The translations under genes were made by a program, and so were the position numbers. A stretch of 64,000 nucleotides of DNA from Pseudomonas sp. IPO3778. Lineage in GTDB: Bacteria > Pseudomonadota > Gammaproteobacteria > Pseudomonadales > Pseudomonadaceae. Positions 1-8,148 of this stretch are shown here, piece after piece (positions within the stretch are counted from its first letter, which is position 1; every line of letters begins with the position of its first letter). Location: positions 62,001 through 126,000 of the forward strand of contig NZ_JACARC010000037.1 of the NCBI RefSeq assembly GCF_013386825.1. The letters run 5' to 3'. The notes under the pieces are model-generated. The model did not search any database. It was not told the origin of the DNA and saw only the letters and a program-made list of their open reading frames with translations.

Positions 1-206
1 ACCTGGTGCAACGCAAGAGCAAGCTCAAGCCGGATGGTGGCGACTGGCAGTCGGTGGTGTCCAGCGACGCCAACGCCGGTTACTTCAACGTGGGCATGAC
101 GATTGCGGCAACCGACAACCTGACGATCGTGCCCAACCTGGCCATCGGGATCACACCGGATGCGCCGTCGTTCAGTTTCAGCCTGAAGTTCCCGTATTAC
201 TTTTAA
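1..206 (+). CDS. Outer-membrane beta-barrel protein, C-terminal fragment
   Basis: The window opens inside this gene; the reading frame is open from base 3 and stops at 206, giving about 67 C-terminal residues. The end alternates hydrophobic and polar residues (for example FSFSLKFPYYF) and finishes on an aromatic residue, as outer-membrane barrel strands recognised by the BAM machinery do. This suits a channel or transporter-like porin, possibly of the phenol-degradation (SphA-like) family, but too little is present to name it. A strong hairpin terminator follows directly. The call of an outer-membrane protein is inference from the C-terminal pattern alone. Confidence 0.55.
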   Translation, partial: LVQRKSKLKPDGGDWQSVVSSDANAGYFNVGMTIAATDNLTIVPNLAIGITPDAPSFSFSLKFPYYF

Positions 207-220
207 GGCCTGACAACGGG

Positions 221-258
221 AAAAGCCCCGCAACGATAAGGGTCGTTGCGGGGCTTTT
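221..258. terminator. Bidirectional intrinsic terminator
   Basis: A perfect 16-base inverted repeat (221-236 with 243-258) is GC-rich in the middle, with A4 at the left and T4 at the right. It lies between convergent genes ending at 206 (+) and 272 (-), so it can end both transcripts. Confidence 0.85.
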
Positions 259-271
259 CGGTTTACCCGCC

Positions 272-1600
272 CTAGCGGATCTGGTGTTTGTGCAGCAACC
301 GGTAGAACGTTGGCCGGGAAACCCCCAGCACACGGGCCGCGACACTCAGGTTGTCGCTGTGCCGGTTGAGCACATCGCACAGCGCCTGACGTTCGGCGCG
401 GTGCTTGTAATCTTCCAGTGTAGCCATCGGCAGCGCGATTGCCTGCTGGCTTTGCAGTCCCAGATCAACGGCTTCGATTTGCCGCCCTTCCGCCAGGACC
501 AGGCCACGGCGTACCCGGTTGGCCAACTCCCGCACATTGCCCGGCCAGCCGTGCTCGCCCATGGCCACCAGCGCGTCTTCACTGAAGCTGCGGGGGCGGC
601 GGCCGGTTTCCTGGCTGTAGAAGTGTGAAAAGTGGTTGGCCAGCATCGCGACGTCACCGTGGCGCTCGCGCAGCGGCGCGGTCACCACTTGCAGGACGTT
701 GAGCCGGTAATACAAATCTTCACGAAAGGTGCCCTTGGCAACCGCGGCTTCCAGGTCAACGTGGGTGGCGGCCAGTACGCGCACATCCACCGGGATCGGT
801 TGGCTGCCGCCGACCCGTTCAATCTGCTTCTCCTGCAGAAAACGCAGCAGGTTGGCTTGCAGTTCCATGGGCAGATCGCCGATTTCATCGAGAAACAGCG
901 TGCCACCGTGGGCCGCCTCGATACGCCCGACCTTGCGCTGATGGGCGCCGGTAAAGGCCCCCTTCTCATGGCCAAACAGTTCGGACTGGATCAGGTGCTC
1001 GGGAATCGCCCCGCAATTGATTGCCACAAAAGGCTTGGCGTGGCGCTGGGATTGGCGATGCAGGGTGCGGGCCACCAGTTCCTTGCCAGTGCCGCTGTCG
1101 CCGCGAATCAGCACCGGGGATTCCGTAGGCGCCAGTTTGGCGAGCAGTTTGCGCAGCTCCCGGATCGGGCGGCTGTCGCCCAGCAGTTCGTGCTCCGGCT
1201 GGCCGGCGGGTGCGTTGTTGCCCTTGCCCCGCAGGCGCGCCATGCCAAAGGCGCGGCCCAGGGTGACCTGCACCCGGGACACATCAAACGGCAGGGTATG
1301 GAAATCGAAGAACCATTCGCAGACAAAATCACCGACATTCTGTAGGCGCAATACTTCCTGGTTGAGTACCGCAATCCATTCCGTGCCGCTGCGGCTGATC
1401 AGCTCCTTGACCGCTTCGGGCCGCTCCAGGTGAAACGGCTGCAGACGCAACAACCCCACGTCGCAGGAGCGTTCACCCACGGCCTCCAGGGCACAGCTGT
1501 CCACGTCCCAACCCGCCGTTCGCAAACCGGGCAACAACCGGTGGCAATCATCACAGGGATCGACCACAAGCAGGCGACGCTGGGCAGGTGCAACAATCAT
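272..1600 (-). CDS. Sigma-54-dependent enhancer-binding regulator with degenerate (VpsR-like) receiver domain
   Basis: This 442-residue activator of RpoN-dependent promoters has three parts. An N-terminal receiver-like region (about 1-120) is followed by an AAA+ domain with Walker A GDSGTGKE at 167-174 and the sigma-54 contact loop GAFTGA at 214-219. A Fis-type helix-turn-helix ends the protein (about 400-442). The receiver lacks the usual phospho-acceptor: where a response regulator has an aspartate after its third strand, the sequence reads CDVGLLRLQP. It may therefore answer to a ligand or partner instead of phosphorylation, as VpsR- and FleQ-type proteins do (inference). The ATG at 1600 has AAGGAA just upstream. 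No sensor kinase gene is adjacent. Confidence 0.85.
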   Translation of the reverse strand: MIVAPAQRRLLVVDPCDDCHRLLPGLRTAGWDVDSCALEAVGERSCDVGLLRLQPFHLERPEAVKELISRSGTEWIAVLNQEVLRLQNVGDFVCEWFFDFHTLPFDVSRVQVTLGRAFGMARLRGKGNNAPAGQPEHELLGDSRPIRELRKLLAKLAPTESPVLIRGDSGTGKELVARTLHRQSQRHAKPFVAINCGAIPEHLIQSELFGHEKGAFTGAHQRKVGRIEAAHGGTLFLDEIGDLPMELQANLLRFLQEKQIERVGGSQPIPVDVRVLAATHVDLEAAVAKGTFREDLYYRLNVLQVVTAPLRERHGDVAMLANHFSHFYSQETGRRPRSFSEDALVAMGEHGWPGNVRELANRVRRGLVLAEGRQIEAVDLGLQSQQAIALPMATLEDYKHRAERQALCDVLNRHSDNLSVAARVLGVSRPTFYRLLHKHQIR

Positions 1601-1941
1601 GACTATTCCTTGGCGTCAAAATCGTTAAAGTTATTTAAAAACAGCTATTTGGAATGTCTGTCGGTAACCGTAGCAAGATCTTGACGCGGCCTTTGGACCG
1701 ATTCGCTATAAGTCGTGAGCCAATAGGGTCTTTTCGCTCAGGCGGTGCGGTCATTTGTCGCGGCGTAACTTTCACGAGCCTTTCAAAATAGCCCCTTACA
1801 TGACTTTAATCAGGGAAAGTTGAAAAATCTTCTTCTAACATGTGACCTGTACCCGGTGATCGTGCATCAGTACAAGTAACCAGTCGTTAGGCACGCCCAA
1901 CCAACGGCTTCACTTGAATGGGCATTTAGAGAGAAGACCCC
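1601..1941. promoter_or_regulatory. Divergent intergenic region, 341 bases, no gene seen
   Basis: This region separates the divergent sigma-54 regulator and a small hypothetical gene and must hold both promoters. It is AT-rich around 1610-1660 and 1790-1845. I found no convincing -24/-12 or -35/-10 pair, no RNA gene and no coding frame with a credible start. Confidence 0.4.
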
Positions 1942-2202
1942 ATGAACGCCCCGCTCCGCATCAACGAAGCTCTTTTGATCGCAGACCGCGCCTTCCAGCC
2001 CTTTCAATGTGTGGCCTGGCACGATGGCAACGGCGCCCTGAGCCTGAGCGTCATCGACCGCACCAATAACCGTATTGGTAGCAAGCAGCTGTCTTCCAGC
2101 ACTTATTCCGACCCGGCACAGCTCGAAGACTTGCTGTTGCAAGCCCGTGCTGAACTCGACAAAGATGGCTATCAGTTGCAATCCTGGGCAATGCCCAAGT
2201 AA
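1942..2202 (+). CDS. Conserved hypothetical protein, 86 residues
   Basis: A short soluble protein with no signal peptide or membrane segment. It begins MNAPLRINEALLIADRAF and has a strand-like middle and a helical stretch (DPAQLEDLLLQARAELDKDG) before the end. AGAGAGAAG lies just upstream of the ATG, and codon use matches the neighbours, so the frame is probably real. I do not recognise a domain and assign no function. It stands alone, divergent from the sigma-54 regulator and convergent with the HAD-phosphatase operon, with a long palindrome after its stop. Confidence 0.65.
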   Translation: MNAPLRINEALLIADRAFQPFQCVAWHDGNGALSLSVIDRTNNRIGSKQLSSSTYSDPAQLEDLLLQARAELDKDGYQLQSWAMPK

Positions 2203-2277
2203 CTGAGACGGGCGCTGGGCGGCATTCGAAAGTGTGCCGTTGGAACACGCCCTATATGATCAGCACTAACGCCAGTG

Positions 2278-2319
2278 AGTAGTCAGCGATGCAAGTTGCA
2301 ACTTGCATAGCTGACTACT
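2278..2319. repeat. 42-base near-perfect palindrome between convergent genes
   Basis: Arms 2278-2297 and 2300-2319 are complementary over 20 bases with one mismatch (base 2287) and only two bases between them. It lies between the stops at 2202 (+) and 2338 (-). A transcript from either strand could form a long hairpin, so it may act as a bidirectional terminator, but there is no T-tract directly after it. Cruciform formation or a protein site is an alternative. Confidence 0.7.
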
Positions 2320-2337
2320 TATTACTGTGTTTGCTAA

Positions 2338-3162
2338 TCAATAGGCCGAGAGAATAAACCGCTCGATGGCTTCCGCCGCGCCGTCCTCGACATTACTGCC
2401 GGTCACCACGCTGGCCTGGCGCTTGACCACTTCTTCAGCCTGGCCCATGGCAATCGACAACCCGGCCACGTGAAACATCGCCGGGTCGTTACCGCCGTCA
2501 CCAATGGCCGCCGTCTGCTCCAGCGGTACACCGAGGTGCGCCGCCAGGGTCTTCAGGGCTTCCCCCTTGTTGGCCTTCATCGCCGTCACATCCAAAAATA
2601 CCGGCTGCGAGCGGGACACCTGAGCCAATCCTTCGACTCTCGGCTGCAACTGCGCCTCAAGCTCCATCAGCAACTGAGTATTGGTGCTGGCCGCGACAAT
2701 CTTGTCGACCCGATCCAGATACGGCTCGAAACTCTCCACGACGATCGCCCCATAGCCCAGGCCATGTTCCTCGCGCACCGCCATCGGTCCGCCAGGATCG
2801 CGGCGCAGCCAGTCGCCGTCGGCAAACAGCCAGACTTCCACGTCCGGCTGCGGGGTAAACAGGGCCAGCGCCACCAGCGCGGCTTCCGCCGGCAAGTGAT
2901 GCGCCACCAGAATGCTGCCGTCGGGATTGACCAGCGTGCCGCCATTAAAGCCGGCAATGGGCAGGTCAATGCCCAGTGCTTCGACCTGTTGACGCATGGC
3001 CTTGGGCGGCCGTCCGCTGGCCAGGCTGAAAAACACCCCGGCCGCGCGCAAGGCGCGAACCGTATCAATGGTGCGCTGGCTGAGGCTGTGATCGGGATGC
3101 AACAGCGTCCCGTCCATATCACTCAACACAAACCGGATGGGTTGACTCGGCAAGTCACTCAT
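2338..3162 (-). CDS. Cof-type HAD-IIB family hydrolase
   Basis: A 274-residue haloacid-dehalogenase phosphatase, probably acting on small sugar or nucleotide phosphates in the cytoplasm. Motif I is DMDGTLL (Asp15 nucleophile, Asp17). The Lys-containing motif III (MKANKGEALKTL) and motif IV (IGDGGNDPAMF) are clear, and the cap insertion lies between them as in the Cof/YbiV group. Its ATG overlaps the zwf stop by four bases (ATGA), so it is translationally coupled as the third gene of gnd-zwf-HAD. A sugar-phosphate substrate linked to the pentose phosphate pathway is plausible from context only. Confidence 0.87.
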   Translation of the reverse strand: MSDLPSQPIRFVLSDMDGTLLHPDHSLSQRTIDTVRALRAAGVFFSLASGRPPKAMRQQVEALGIDLPIAGFNGGTLVNPDGSILVAHHLPAEAALVALALFTPQPDVEVWLFADGDWLRRDPGGPMAVREEHGLGYGAIVVESFEPYLDRVDKIVAASTNTQLLMELEAQLQPRVEGLAQVSRSQPVFLDVTAMKANKGEALKTLAAHLGVPLEQTAAIGDGGNDPAMFHVAGLSIAMGQAEEVVKRQASVVTGSNVEDGAAEAIERFILSAY

Positions 3163-4682
3163 CCGAGGCTATGCCAGGTGTGGCCATCGCGGGCCAGCAA
3201 CTCATCGGCCGCTGCTGGGCCATCTTCACCCGCCTTGTAGGCCTGAATGCCGTCATCCTGCTTCCACGCATCAAGAAATGGCTGCACCGCACGCCAGCCG
3301 TTTTCGATGTTGTCGGCACGCTGGAACAAGGTCTGGTCGCCGGTCATGCAGTCGTAGATCAGGGTTTCGTAACCCGTCGACGGCTGCATCTCGAAGAAGT
3401 CCTTGTAGGCAAACCCCAGCTCGACGTTGGCCATGTCCAGGGTCGGCCCGGGCTTCTTCGCCAGCAGGTCGAACCACATGCCTTCATTGGGCTGGATCTG
3501 GATCTTCAGGTAGGTGGGCTTGAGCTCATCCACCTCGGTGTCGCGGAACTGCGCGTAAGGCGCCGGCTTGAAGCAGATAATGATCTCAGTGTCGCGGATG
3601 CTCATGCGCTTGCCGGTGCGCAGGTAGAACGGCACGCCGACCCAACGCCAGTTATCAATCATTACCTTGAGGGCGACGAAGGTTTCGGTGCTGCTGTCCG
3701 GTGCTACGTTGGCCTCTTCACGGTAACCCGGCAGTTGCTTGCCACCGACTTCGCCGGCGGTGTACTGGCCGCGCACCGAGTTGGCACGGGCGTCTTCCAG
3801 CGACCAGGGCCGTATGGCACCGATCACCTTGGCTTTCTCGCCGCGCACCGCATCGGCGCCAAAGGCGGCCGGCGGTTCCATGGCGATCATCGCCAGCAAC
3901 TGGAACAGGTGATTGGGCACCATGTCCCGCAGAGTGCCGGTGTGTTCGAAGAAGCTGCCACGGGTTTCCACACCGACGGTTTCGGCAGCGGTAATCTGCA
4001 CGTGGTCGATGTAGTGGTTGTTCCAGAACGCTTCGAACAGCACGTTGGAAAAACGGCTGATCAGGATGTTCTGCACCGTTTCCTTGCCCAGGTAATGGTC
4101 GATGCGATAGATCTGCTTCTCGCTCATCACCTTCAGCAGGCACGCGTTCAACGCTTCTGCGGTGACGAGGTCGGAGCCGAACGGCTTCTCGATCACCACC
4201 CGGCGGAAGGCCTCGGGGGTTTCTTCCAGCAAGCCGGCAGCGCCGAGGCGCTGCACCACTTCGGCGAAGAAACGCGGCGCAGTCGCGAGGTAAAACACCG
4301 CGTTACCGGTACCACTGTCGGCGATCTTCTTGCCGATGTCGGCGTAGGTGCCGTCGTCGAGGAAGTCACCCTCGACGTAGCTGATGCCTTCGGCCAACTG
4401 GGCCCACAATTGCGGGTCCAGGGCGTCGTCTCCCTTGCCCTTGACCTTGCTGGCGGCCTCGGTGCGAATGAAGTCTTCGAGCTTCTTGGCAAAGTCGGCA
4501 TCGCTGATGGCGTTGTGATCAACGCCCACAATGCGCAAGCCGTTGCCCAGCAGCCCGTCGCGACTGAGGTTGTACAGCGCCGGCATCAGCAGGCGTTTGA
4601 CCAGGTCACCGTGGGCACCAAACAGAAACAGTGTGGTGGGCGGAGCGGGTTCGGCCTTGGGTTTCTTGCCGTTGGCGGTCAT
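3159..4682 (-). CDS. zwf: Glucose-6-phosphate 1-dehydrogenase
   Basis: Catalyses NAD(P)+-dependent oxidation of glucose 6-phosphate to 6-phosphogluconolactone in the cytoplasm. At 507 residues it has the usual family length. The nucleotide-binding turn is FGAHGDL at 21-27, and the substrate and catalytic motif RIDHYLGKE is at 193-201. Its partner gnd overlaps it by four bases upstream, so this is the Zwf copy that pairs with 6-phosphogluconate dehydrogenase for the oxidative pentose phosphate route. Pseudomonads usually carry other zwf copies next to edd or hexR; this arrangement resembles the P. putida zwfB-gnd pair (from memory). The symbol is given without a paralogue letter. Confidence 0.95.
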   Translation of the reverse strand: MTANGKKPKAEPAPPTTLFLFGAHGDLVKRLLMPALYNLSRDGLLGNGLRIVGVDHNAISDADFAKKLEDFIRTEAASKVKGKGDDALDPQLWAQLAEGISYVEGDFLDDGTYADIGKKIADSGTGNAVFYLATAPRFFAEVVQRLGAAGLLEETPEAFRRVVIEKPFGSDLVTAEALNACLLKVMSEKQIYRIDHYLGKETVQNILISRFSNVLFEAFWNNHYIDHVQITAAETVGVETRGSFFEHTGTLRDMVPNHLFQLLAMIAMEPPAAFGADAVRGEKAKVIGAIRPWSLEDARANSVRGQYTAGEVGGKQLPGYREEANVAPDSSTETFVALKVMIDNWRWVGVPFYLRTGKRMSIRDTEIIICFKPAPYAQFRDTEVDELKPTYLKIQIQPNEGMWFDLLAKKPGPTLDMANVELGFAYKDFFEMQPSTGYETLIYDCMTGDQTLFQRADNIENGWRAVQPFLDAWKQDDGIQAYKAGEDGPAAADELLARDGHTWHSLG

Positions 4683-5662
4683 TTTTTGGGTGTCTCCACA
4701 TGGCCGCCAAAGCCGAAGCGCATGGCAGAAAGCATTTTGTCACCGTAGGTGCTTTGCTGGCGGGAACGGAAACGTGCGAACAGCGAGTTCGACAGCACCG
4801 GAACCGGTACAGACTGTTCCATGGCCGCGTCGATGGTCCAGCGGCCTTCGCCGCTGTCGGCGACCGAGCCGGAGTAACCGTCGAGCTTGGGGTCGGTGGC
4901 CAGGGCGTCGGCGGTCAGGTCCAGCAGCCAGGACGACACCACACTGCCCCGACGCCAGACTTCAGCGATATCGGCAACGTTAAGGTCGAAGCGCTGGTCT
5001 TCCGGCAGGTTTTCCGAGTTCTTGGTCTTGAGAATGTCAAAACCTTCGGCGAAGGCCTGCATCATCCCGTATTCGATACCGTTGTGGATCATCTTGACGA
5101 AGTGCCCGGAACCGGCAGGGCCTGCGTGGATATAGCCGCGCTCGGCACGGCTGTCCGCTGCGGCCGACCGGTCCTTGGTGCGCGGAATGCTGCCCAGGCC
5201 CGGCGCCAGGCTTTCGAAGATCGGGTCCAGGCGCTTAACCGTCTCGGCGTCACCGCCGATCATCATGCAGTACCCGCGTTCCAGGCCCCAGACGCCGCCG
5301 GAGGTGCCGACGTCGACGTAGTGCAGGCCTTTTTCCGACAGGGCCTTGGCGCGGCGGATGTCATCCTTGTAGAAGGTGTTGCCGCCGTCGATGATCACGT
5401 CACCGTCTTCCAGCAGCTGGCTCAGTTCTTCAATGGTGTTTTCGGTCGGGTCGCCTGCCGGCAGCATCACCCAGATCGCCCGCGGCTTTTGCAGCCCGGC
5501 CACCAGGCCCGCCAAATCGGCGACGCCCGTGGCGCCCTCGCCGGCCAACCCTTTTACGAATGCTTCATTGCGGTCGTAAACCACGGTGGTATGCCCATTG
5601 AGCATCAGGCGCCGCGCAATGTTGCCACCCATGCGGCCTAGTCCAATAATCCCCAGTTGCAT
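4679..5662 (-). CDS. gnd: 6-phosphogluconate dehydrogenase, decarboxylating (short type)
   Basis: Converts 6-phosphogluconate to ribulose 5-phosphate with release of CO2 and reduction of NAD(P)+. The 327-residue length fits the short GntZ/YqeC-type enzymes, not the roughly 470-residue E. coli Gnd. The Rossmann motif GLGRMGGN is at 7-14, the substrate loop GTSGGVWG at 119-126, and the catalytic helix carries Lys190 in FVKMIHNGIEYGMM. It is first in the gnd-zwf-HAD operon. Its promoter should lie in 5663-5930, where no distinct box was recognised. Confidence 0.93.
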   Translation of the reverse strand: MQLGIIGLGRMGGNIARRLMLNGHTTVVYDRNEAFVKGLAGEGATGVADLAGLVAGLQKPRAIWVMLPAGDPTENTIEELSQLLEDGDVIIDGGNTFYKDDIRRAKALSEKGLHYVDVGTSGGVWGLERGYCMMIGGDAETVKRLDPIFESLAPGLGSIPRTKDRSAAADSRAERGYIHAGPAGSGHFVKMIHNGIEYGMMQAFAEGFDILKTKNSENLPEDQRFDLNVADIAEVWRRGSVVSSWLLDLTADALATDPKLDGYSGSVADSGEGRWTIDAAMEQSVPVPVLSNSLFARFRSRQQSTYGDKMLSAMRFGFGGHVETPKK

Positions 5663-5930
5663 GTGCTGATGCTCCTTACTACGAATAAATGTGTGTCACA
5701 GTTTATAGCGCAATGAGGCTAATGAGGGTTAGTCCAGAGCGGATTGGCATAGTTTCATGACAAAAATTGGCCATCCTTTAGCCTTCATTGCGGCAAAAGT
5801 CACAACGACCGTCAAAAATAAAAAAGTTCCCTTCATTAAAAAAAGAATTCAGAATTGCCCCGACTGTTGCCGAGAGCCTCGAATCAAGCGCTCTGGCACC
5901 GCGATTCACCGGCTATTTGCGAGGTAAGCA

Positions 5931-6107
5931 ATGAGCACTGCACAGATGACCCGTCCGCCACAGACCCTCTACGTCACTATTCGCCGTGATGAATTGCGCC
6001 AGTTGAAAGACGAGCGCGACCAACTGCAGCAGGAAGTCATGCGTCTGCGCTCCCATTTGCAGGGCCAGCTCGTTCAGCCGTCCGACACCCAGCCTGCCCT
6101 TTGCTGA
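5931..6107 (+). CDS. Small coiled-coil protein, 58 residues (possibly DUF6026)
   Basis: A short gene starting at an ATG with GAGGT seven bases upstream. Residues 1-12 look flexible. Residues 13-21 could form a strand (LYVTIRRDE), and about 21-48 form one amphipathic helix with heptad leucines (LRQLKDERDQLQQEVMRLR). The pattern resembles small Pseudomonas proteins annotated as DUF6026, but this match is from memory. Function is unknown. It lies about 150 bases before cptA on the same strand, so co-expression with envelope modification is possible but unproven. A short hairpin (6115-6131) follows its stop. Confidence 0.7.
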   Translation: MSTAQMTRPPQTLYVTIRRDELRQLKDERDQLQQEVMRLRSHLQGQLVQPSDTQPALC

Positions 6108-6137
6108 ACGTGAGCTGAACGAACCGTTCAGGAATAA

Positions 6138-6153
6138 CTCACGAAGTTTTCAC
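6138..6153 (+). promoter_or_regulatory. Candidate ColR-binding site upstream of cptA
   Basis: The stretch CTCACGAAGTTTTCAC fits 14 of 16 positions of the P. putida ColR consensus as I recall it (YYNASNNYTTTTTCAC). CptA-type genes are reported ColRS targets. The site lies about 107 bases before the cptA start. Both the consensus and the regulon membership are from memory. Confidence 0.4.
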
Positions 6154-6259
6154 ATCCTCCTCCCGATACTCCCGCCGAATAGGGCCACGCCACGTGCGCA
6201 GGCCCTCTGTTGCGTGCGTCCCTGCGCGTCGACTGACATTTATCGGGTTGGAGCGCTGG

Positions 6260-8002
6260 ATGGCGATGTTCAAACGCAGCACTACGTCTGCGAAAGGTTT
6301 TGATTGGTCCGGCCTGGGCTGGATGTTCCTGTTTTTCTGGTATTTCTCGGGTATTACCCAGCTCCTGATCCAACTGACCGGTACCTCCGGCTTCAGCGGT
6401 TTCCGCCAGGCCTTCTTCATGAGTGCCCTGTGGCTGGCGCCGATGCTGTTGTTCCCCCGTCGCGCGCGCCTGGTAGCGGCGGTGATTGGCGTGGTGTTGT
6501 GGGCCTGCTCCATGGCCAGCCTGGGTTATTTCTTCATCTACCAGCAGGAATTCTCTCAAAGCGTCATCTTCATCATGTTCGAGTCGAACATCTCTGAAGC
6601 CGGCGAGTACGCCACCCAATACTTCGCCTGGTGGATCGTGCTGGCGTTCATCGCCCACACCGCCATGGCCGTTTTCCTGTGGACCCGCGTGCGTCCGGTG
6701 TACCTGCCCCGTGGCCAGGCGCTGCTGGCGGCCACGGCCATCGTGATTGCCATCGTCGGTTACCCGCTGGTCAAGCAGATCGCCAAGAGCGAAACCATGG
6801 AACTGGCCATCGACCGCTTTGAAACCCGCATCGAGCCGGCCGTGCCGTGGCAGATGATCGTTGCGTACCGGCGCTACACCGAACAACTGGACAACATGCA
6901 AGGCATGCTCACCAGCGCCAGCAAGATTCCGCCCCTGACCAACCTCAAGGACAGCATGGCCGGCCAGCCGTCGACCCTGGTGCTGGTGATCGGCGAGTCC
7001 ACCAACCGCCAGCGCATGAGCCTGTACGGCTACCCGCGCAACACCACGCCGGAACTGGACAAGCTGCGGGACCAACTGACGGTGTTCGACAACGTCATCA
7101 CCCCGCGCCCCTACACCATCGAGGCGCTGCAGCAGGTGCTGACCTTCGCCGACGAAGAAAACCCGGACCTGTACCTCAAGACCCCGTCCATCGTCAGCAC
7201 GATGAAGCAGGCCGGCTACAAGACCTTCTGGATCACCAACCAGCAGACCATGACCAAGCGCAACACCATGCTCACGACCTTCTCCGAACAGGCCGACGAG
7301 CAGGTGTACCTGAACAACAACCGCAACCAGAACGCCCGCCAGTACGACGGCGACGTGCTGGAGCCATTTGCCAAGGCCATGTCCGACACCGCCGAGCGCA
7401 AATTCATCGTGGTGCACCTGCTGGGCACCCACATGAGTTATCAGTACCGCTACCCGCCGACCTTCGACAAATTCACCGATCGCCAGGGCGTGCCCGACGC
7501 GATCAGCGACGCGCAGTTGCCGATCTACAACAGCTACGACAACGCCGTGCTGTACAACGATTTCGTGGTGTCGAGCCTGATCAAGGACTACGCCAAGACT
7601 GACCCGAACGGCTTCCTGCTGTACCTCTCCGACCACGGCGAAGACGTGTTTGACTCCGCCGGCCACAGCACCCTGGGCCGCAACGAAGGCAAGCCGACAG
7701 CGCCGATGTACACCATTCCGTTCATGGCCTATGCCTCGCCCAAGTGGCGTGAAAGCCATGACTGGAGTTTCGCCGGTGACGTGCAGCGGCCCTACAGCAG
7801 CTCGCAGTTGATCCATACCTGGGCCGATATGGCCGGGCTGAGCTTCGATGAACTGGACCACAGCAAGAGCCTGGTCAGTGACAGCTTCAAGCCGCGGCCG
7901 CTGTTGATTGGCGACCCGTATGCGCGCCAGCAGAAACCCCTGATCGATTTCAGCCTGCTCAAGCCGAAGAAAACCGACCCGGCCGACGTGGCGACCAAGT
8001 AA
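6260..8002 (+). CDS. cptA: Phosphoethanolamine transferase CptA
   Basis: An inner-membrane enzyme of the EptA/CptA family that moves phosphoethanolamine onto lipopolysaccharide core or lipid A, lowering surface charge and affecting resistance to cationic agents. Five hydrophobic segments fill the first 185 residues. A periplasmic sulfatase-fold domain follows, with metal-binding motifs GESTNRQRMSLYGY, HLLGTHMSYQYRYP and SDHGEDVFDSAGHS. The frame extends upstream to a GTG at 6194. I chose ATG 6260 (580 residues) because GGTTGGAG lies just before it and the added upstream residues look non-coding. No other lipid A genes are nearby. Control by ColRS is suggested by an upstream site. Confidence 0.88.
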   Translation: MAMFKRSTTSAKGFDWSGLGWMFLFFWYFSGITQLLIQLTGTSGFSGFRQAFFMSALWLAPMLLFPRRARLVAAVIGVVLWACSMASLGYFFIYQQEFSQSVIFIMFESNISEAGEYATQYFAWWIVLAFIAHTAMAVFLWTRVRPVYLPRGQALLAATAIVIAIVGYPLVKQIAKSETMELAIDRFETRIEPAVPWQMIVAYRRYTEQLDNMQGMLTSASKIPPLTNLKDSMAGQPSTLVLVIGESTNRQRMSLYGYPRNTTPELDKLRDQLTVFDNVITPRPYTIEALQQVLTFADEENPDLYLKTPSIVSTMKQAGYKTFWITNQQTMTKRNTMLTTFSEQADEQVYLNNNRNQNARQYDGDVLEPFAKAMSDTAERKFIVVHLLGTHMSYQYRYPPTFDKFTDRQGVPDAISDAQLPIYNSYDNAVLYNDFVVSSLIKDYAKTDPNGFLLYLSDHGEDVFDSAGHSTLGRNEGKPTAPMYTIPFMAYASPKWRESHDWSFAGDVQRPYSSSQLIHTWADMAGLSFDELDHSKSLVSDSFKPRPLLIGDPYARQQKPLIDFSLLKPKKTDPADVATK

Positions 8003-8054
8003 CCCTTTCGCGCCAGGGCTTCAGCGTGCAATGCGCTGAAGCCTGCAACATACA

Positions 8055-8073
8055 GATAAGAATTATTCTCATC
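8055..8073 (+). promoter_or_regulatory. Fur box upstream of the TonB-dependent receptor
   Basis: GATAAGAATTATTCTCATC matches the 19-base Fur consensus at 13 positions and is a recognisable Pseudomonas Fur-box type, about 75 bases before the receptor start. Iron repression of the receptor is the expected outcome (inference). Confidence 0.75.
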
Positions 8074-8148
8074 AAAACCTAAAGTATGCAATTCCCCGCC
8101 GTCTTTAAATCGCGTGATCAATTTAAAGACGACAAGGAATTCGCTGCA

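Noticed and set aside
6194..6259. Upstream GTG start for cptA
   Set aside because: The 22 added residues look like leader DNA and lack a ribosome site, while ATG 6260 has one.
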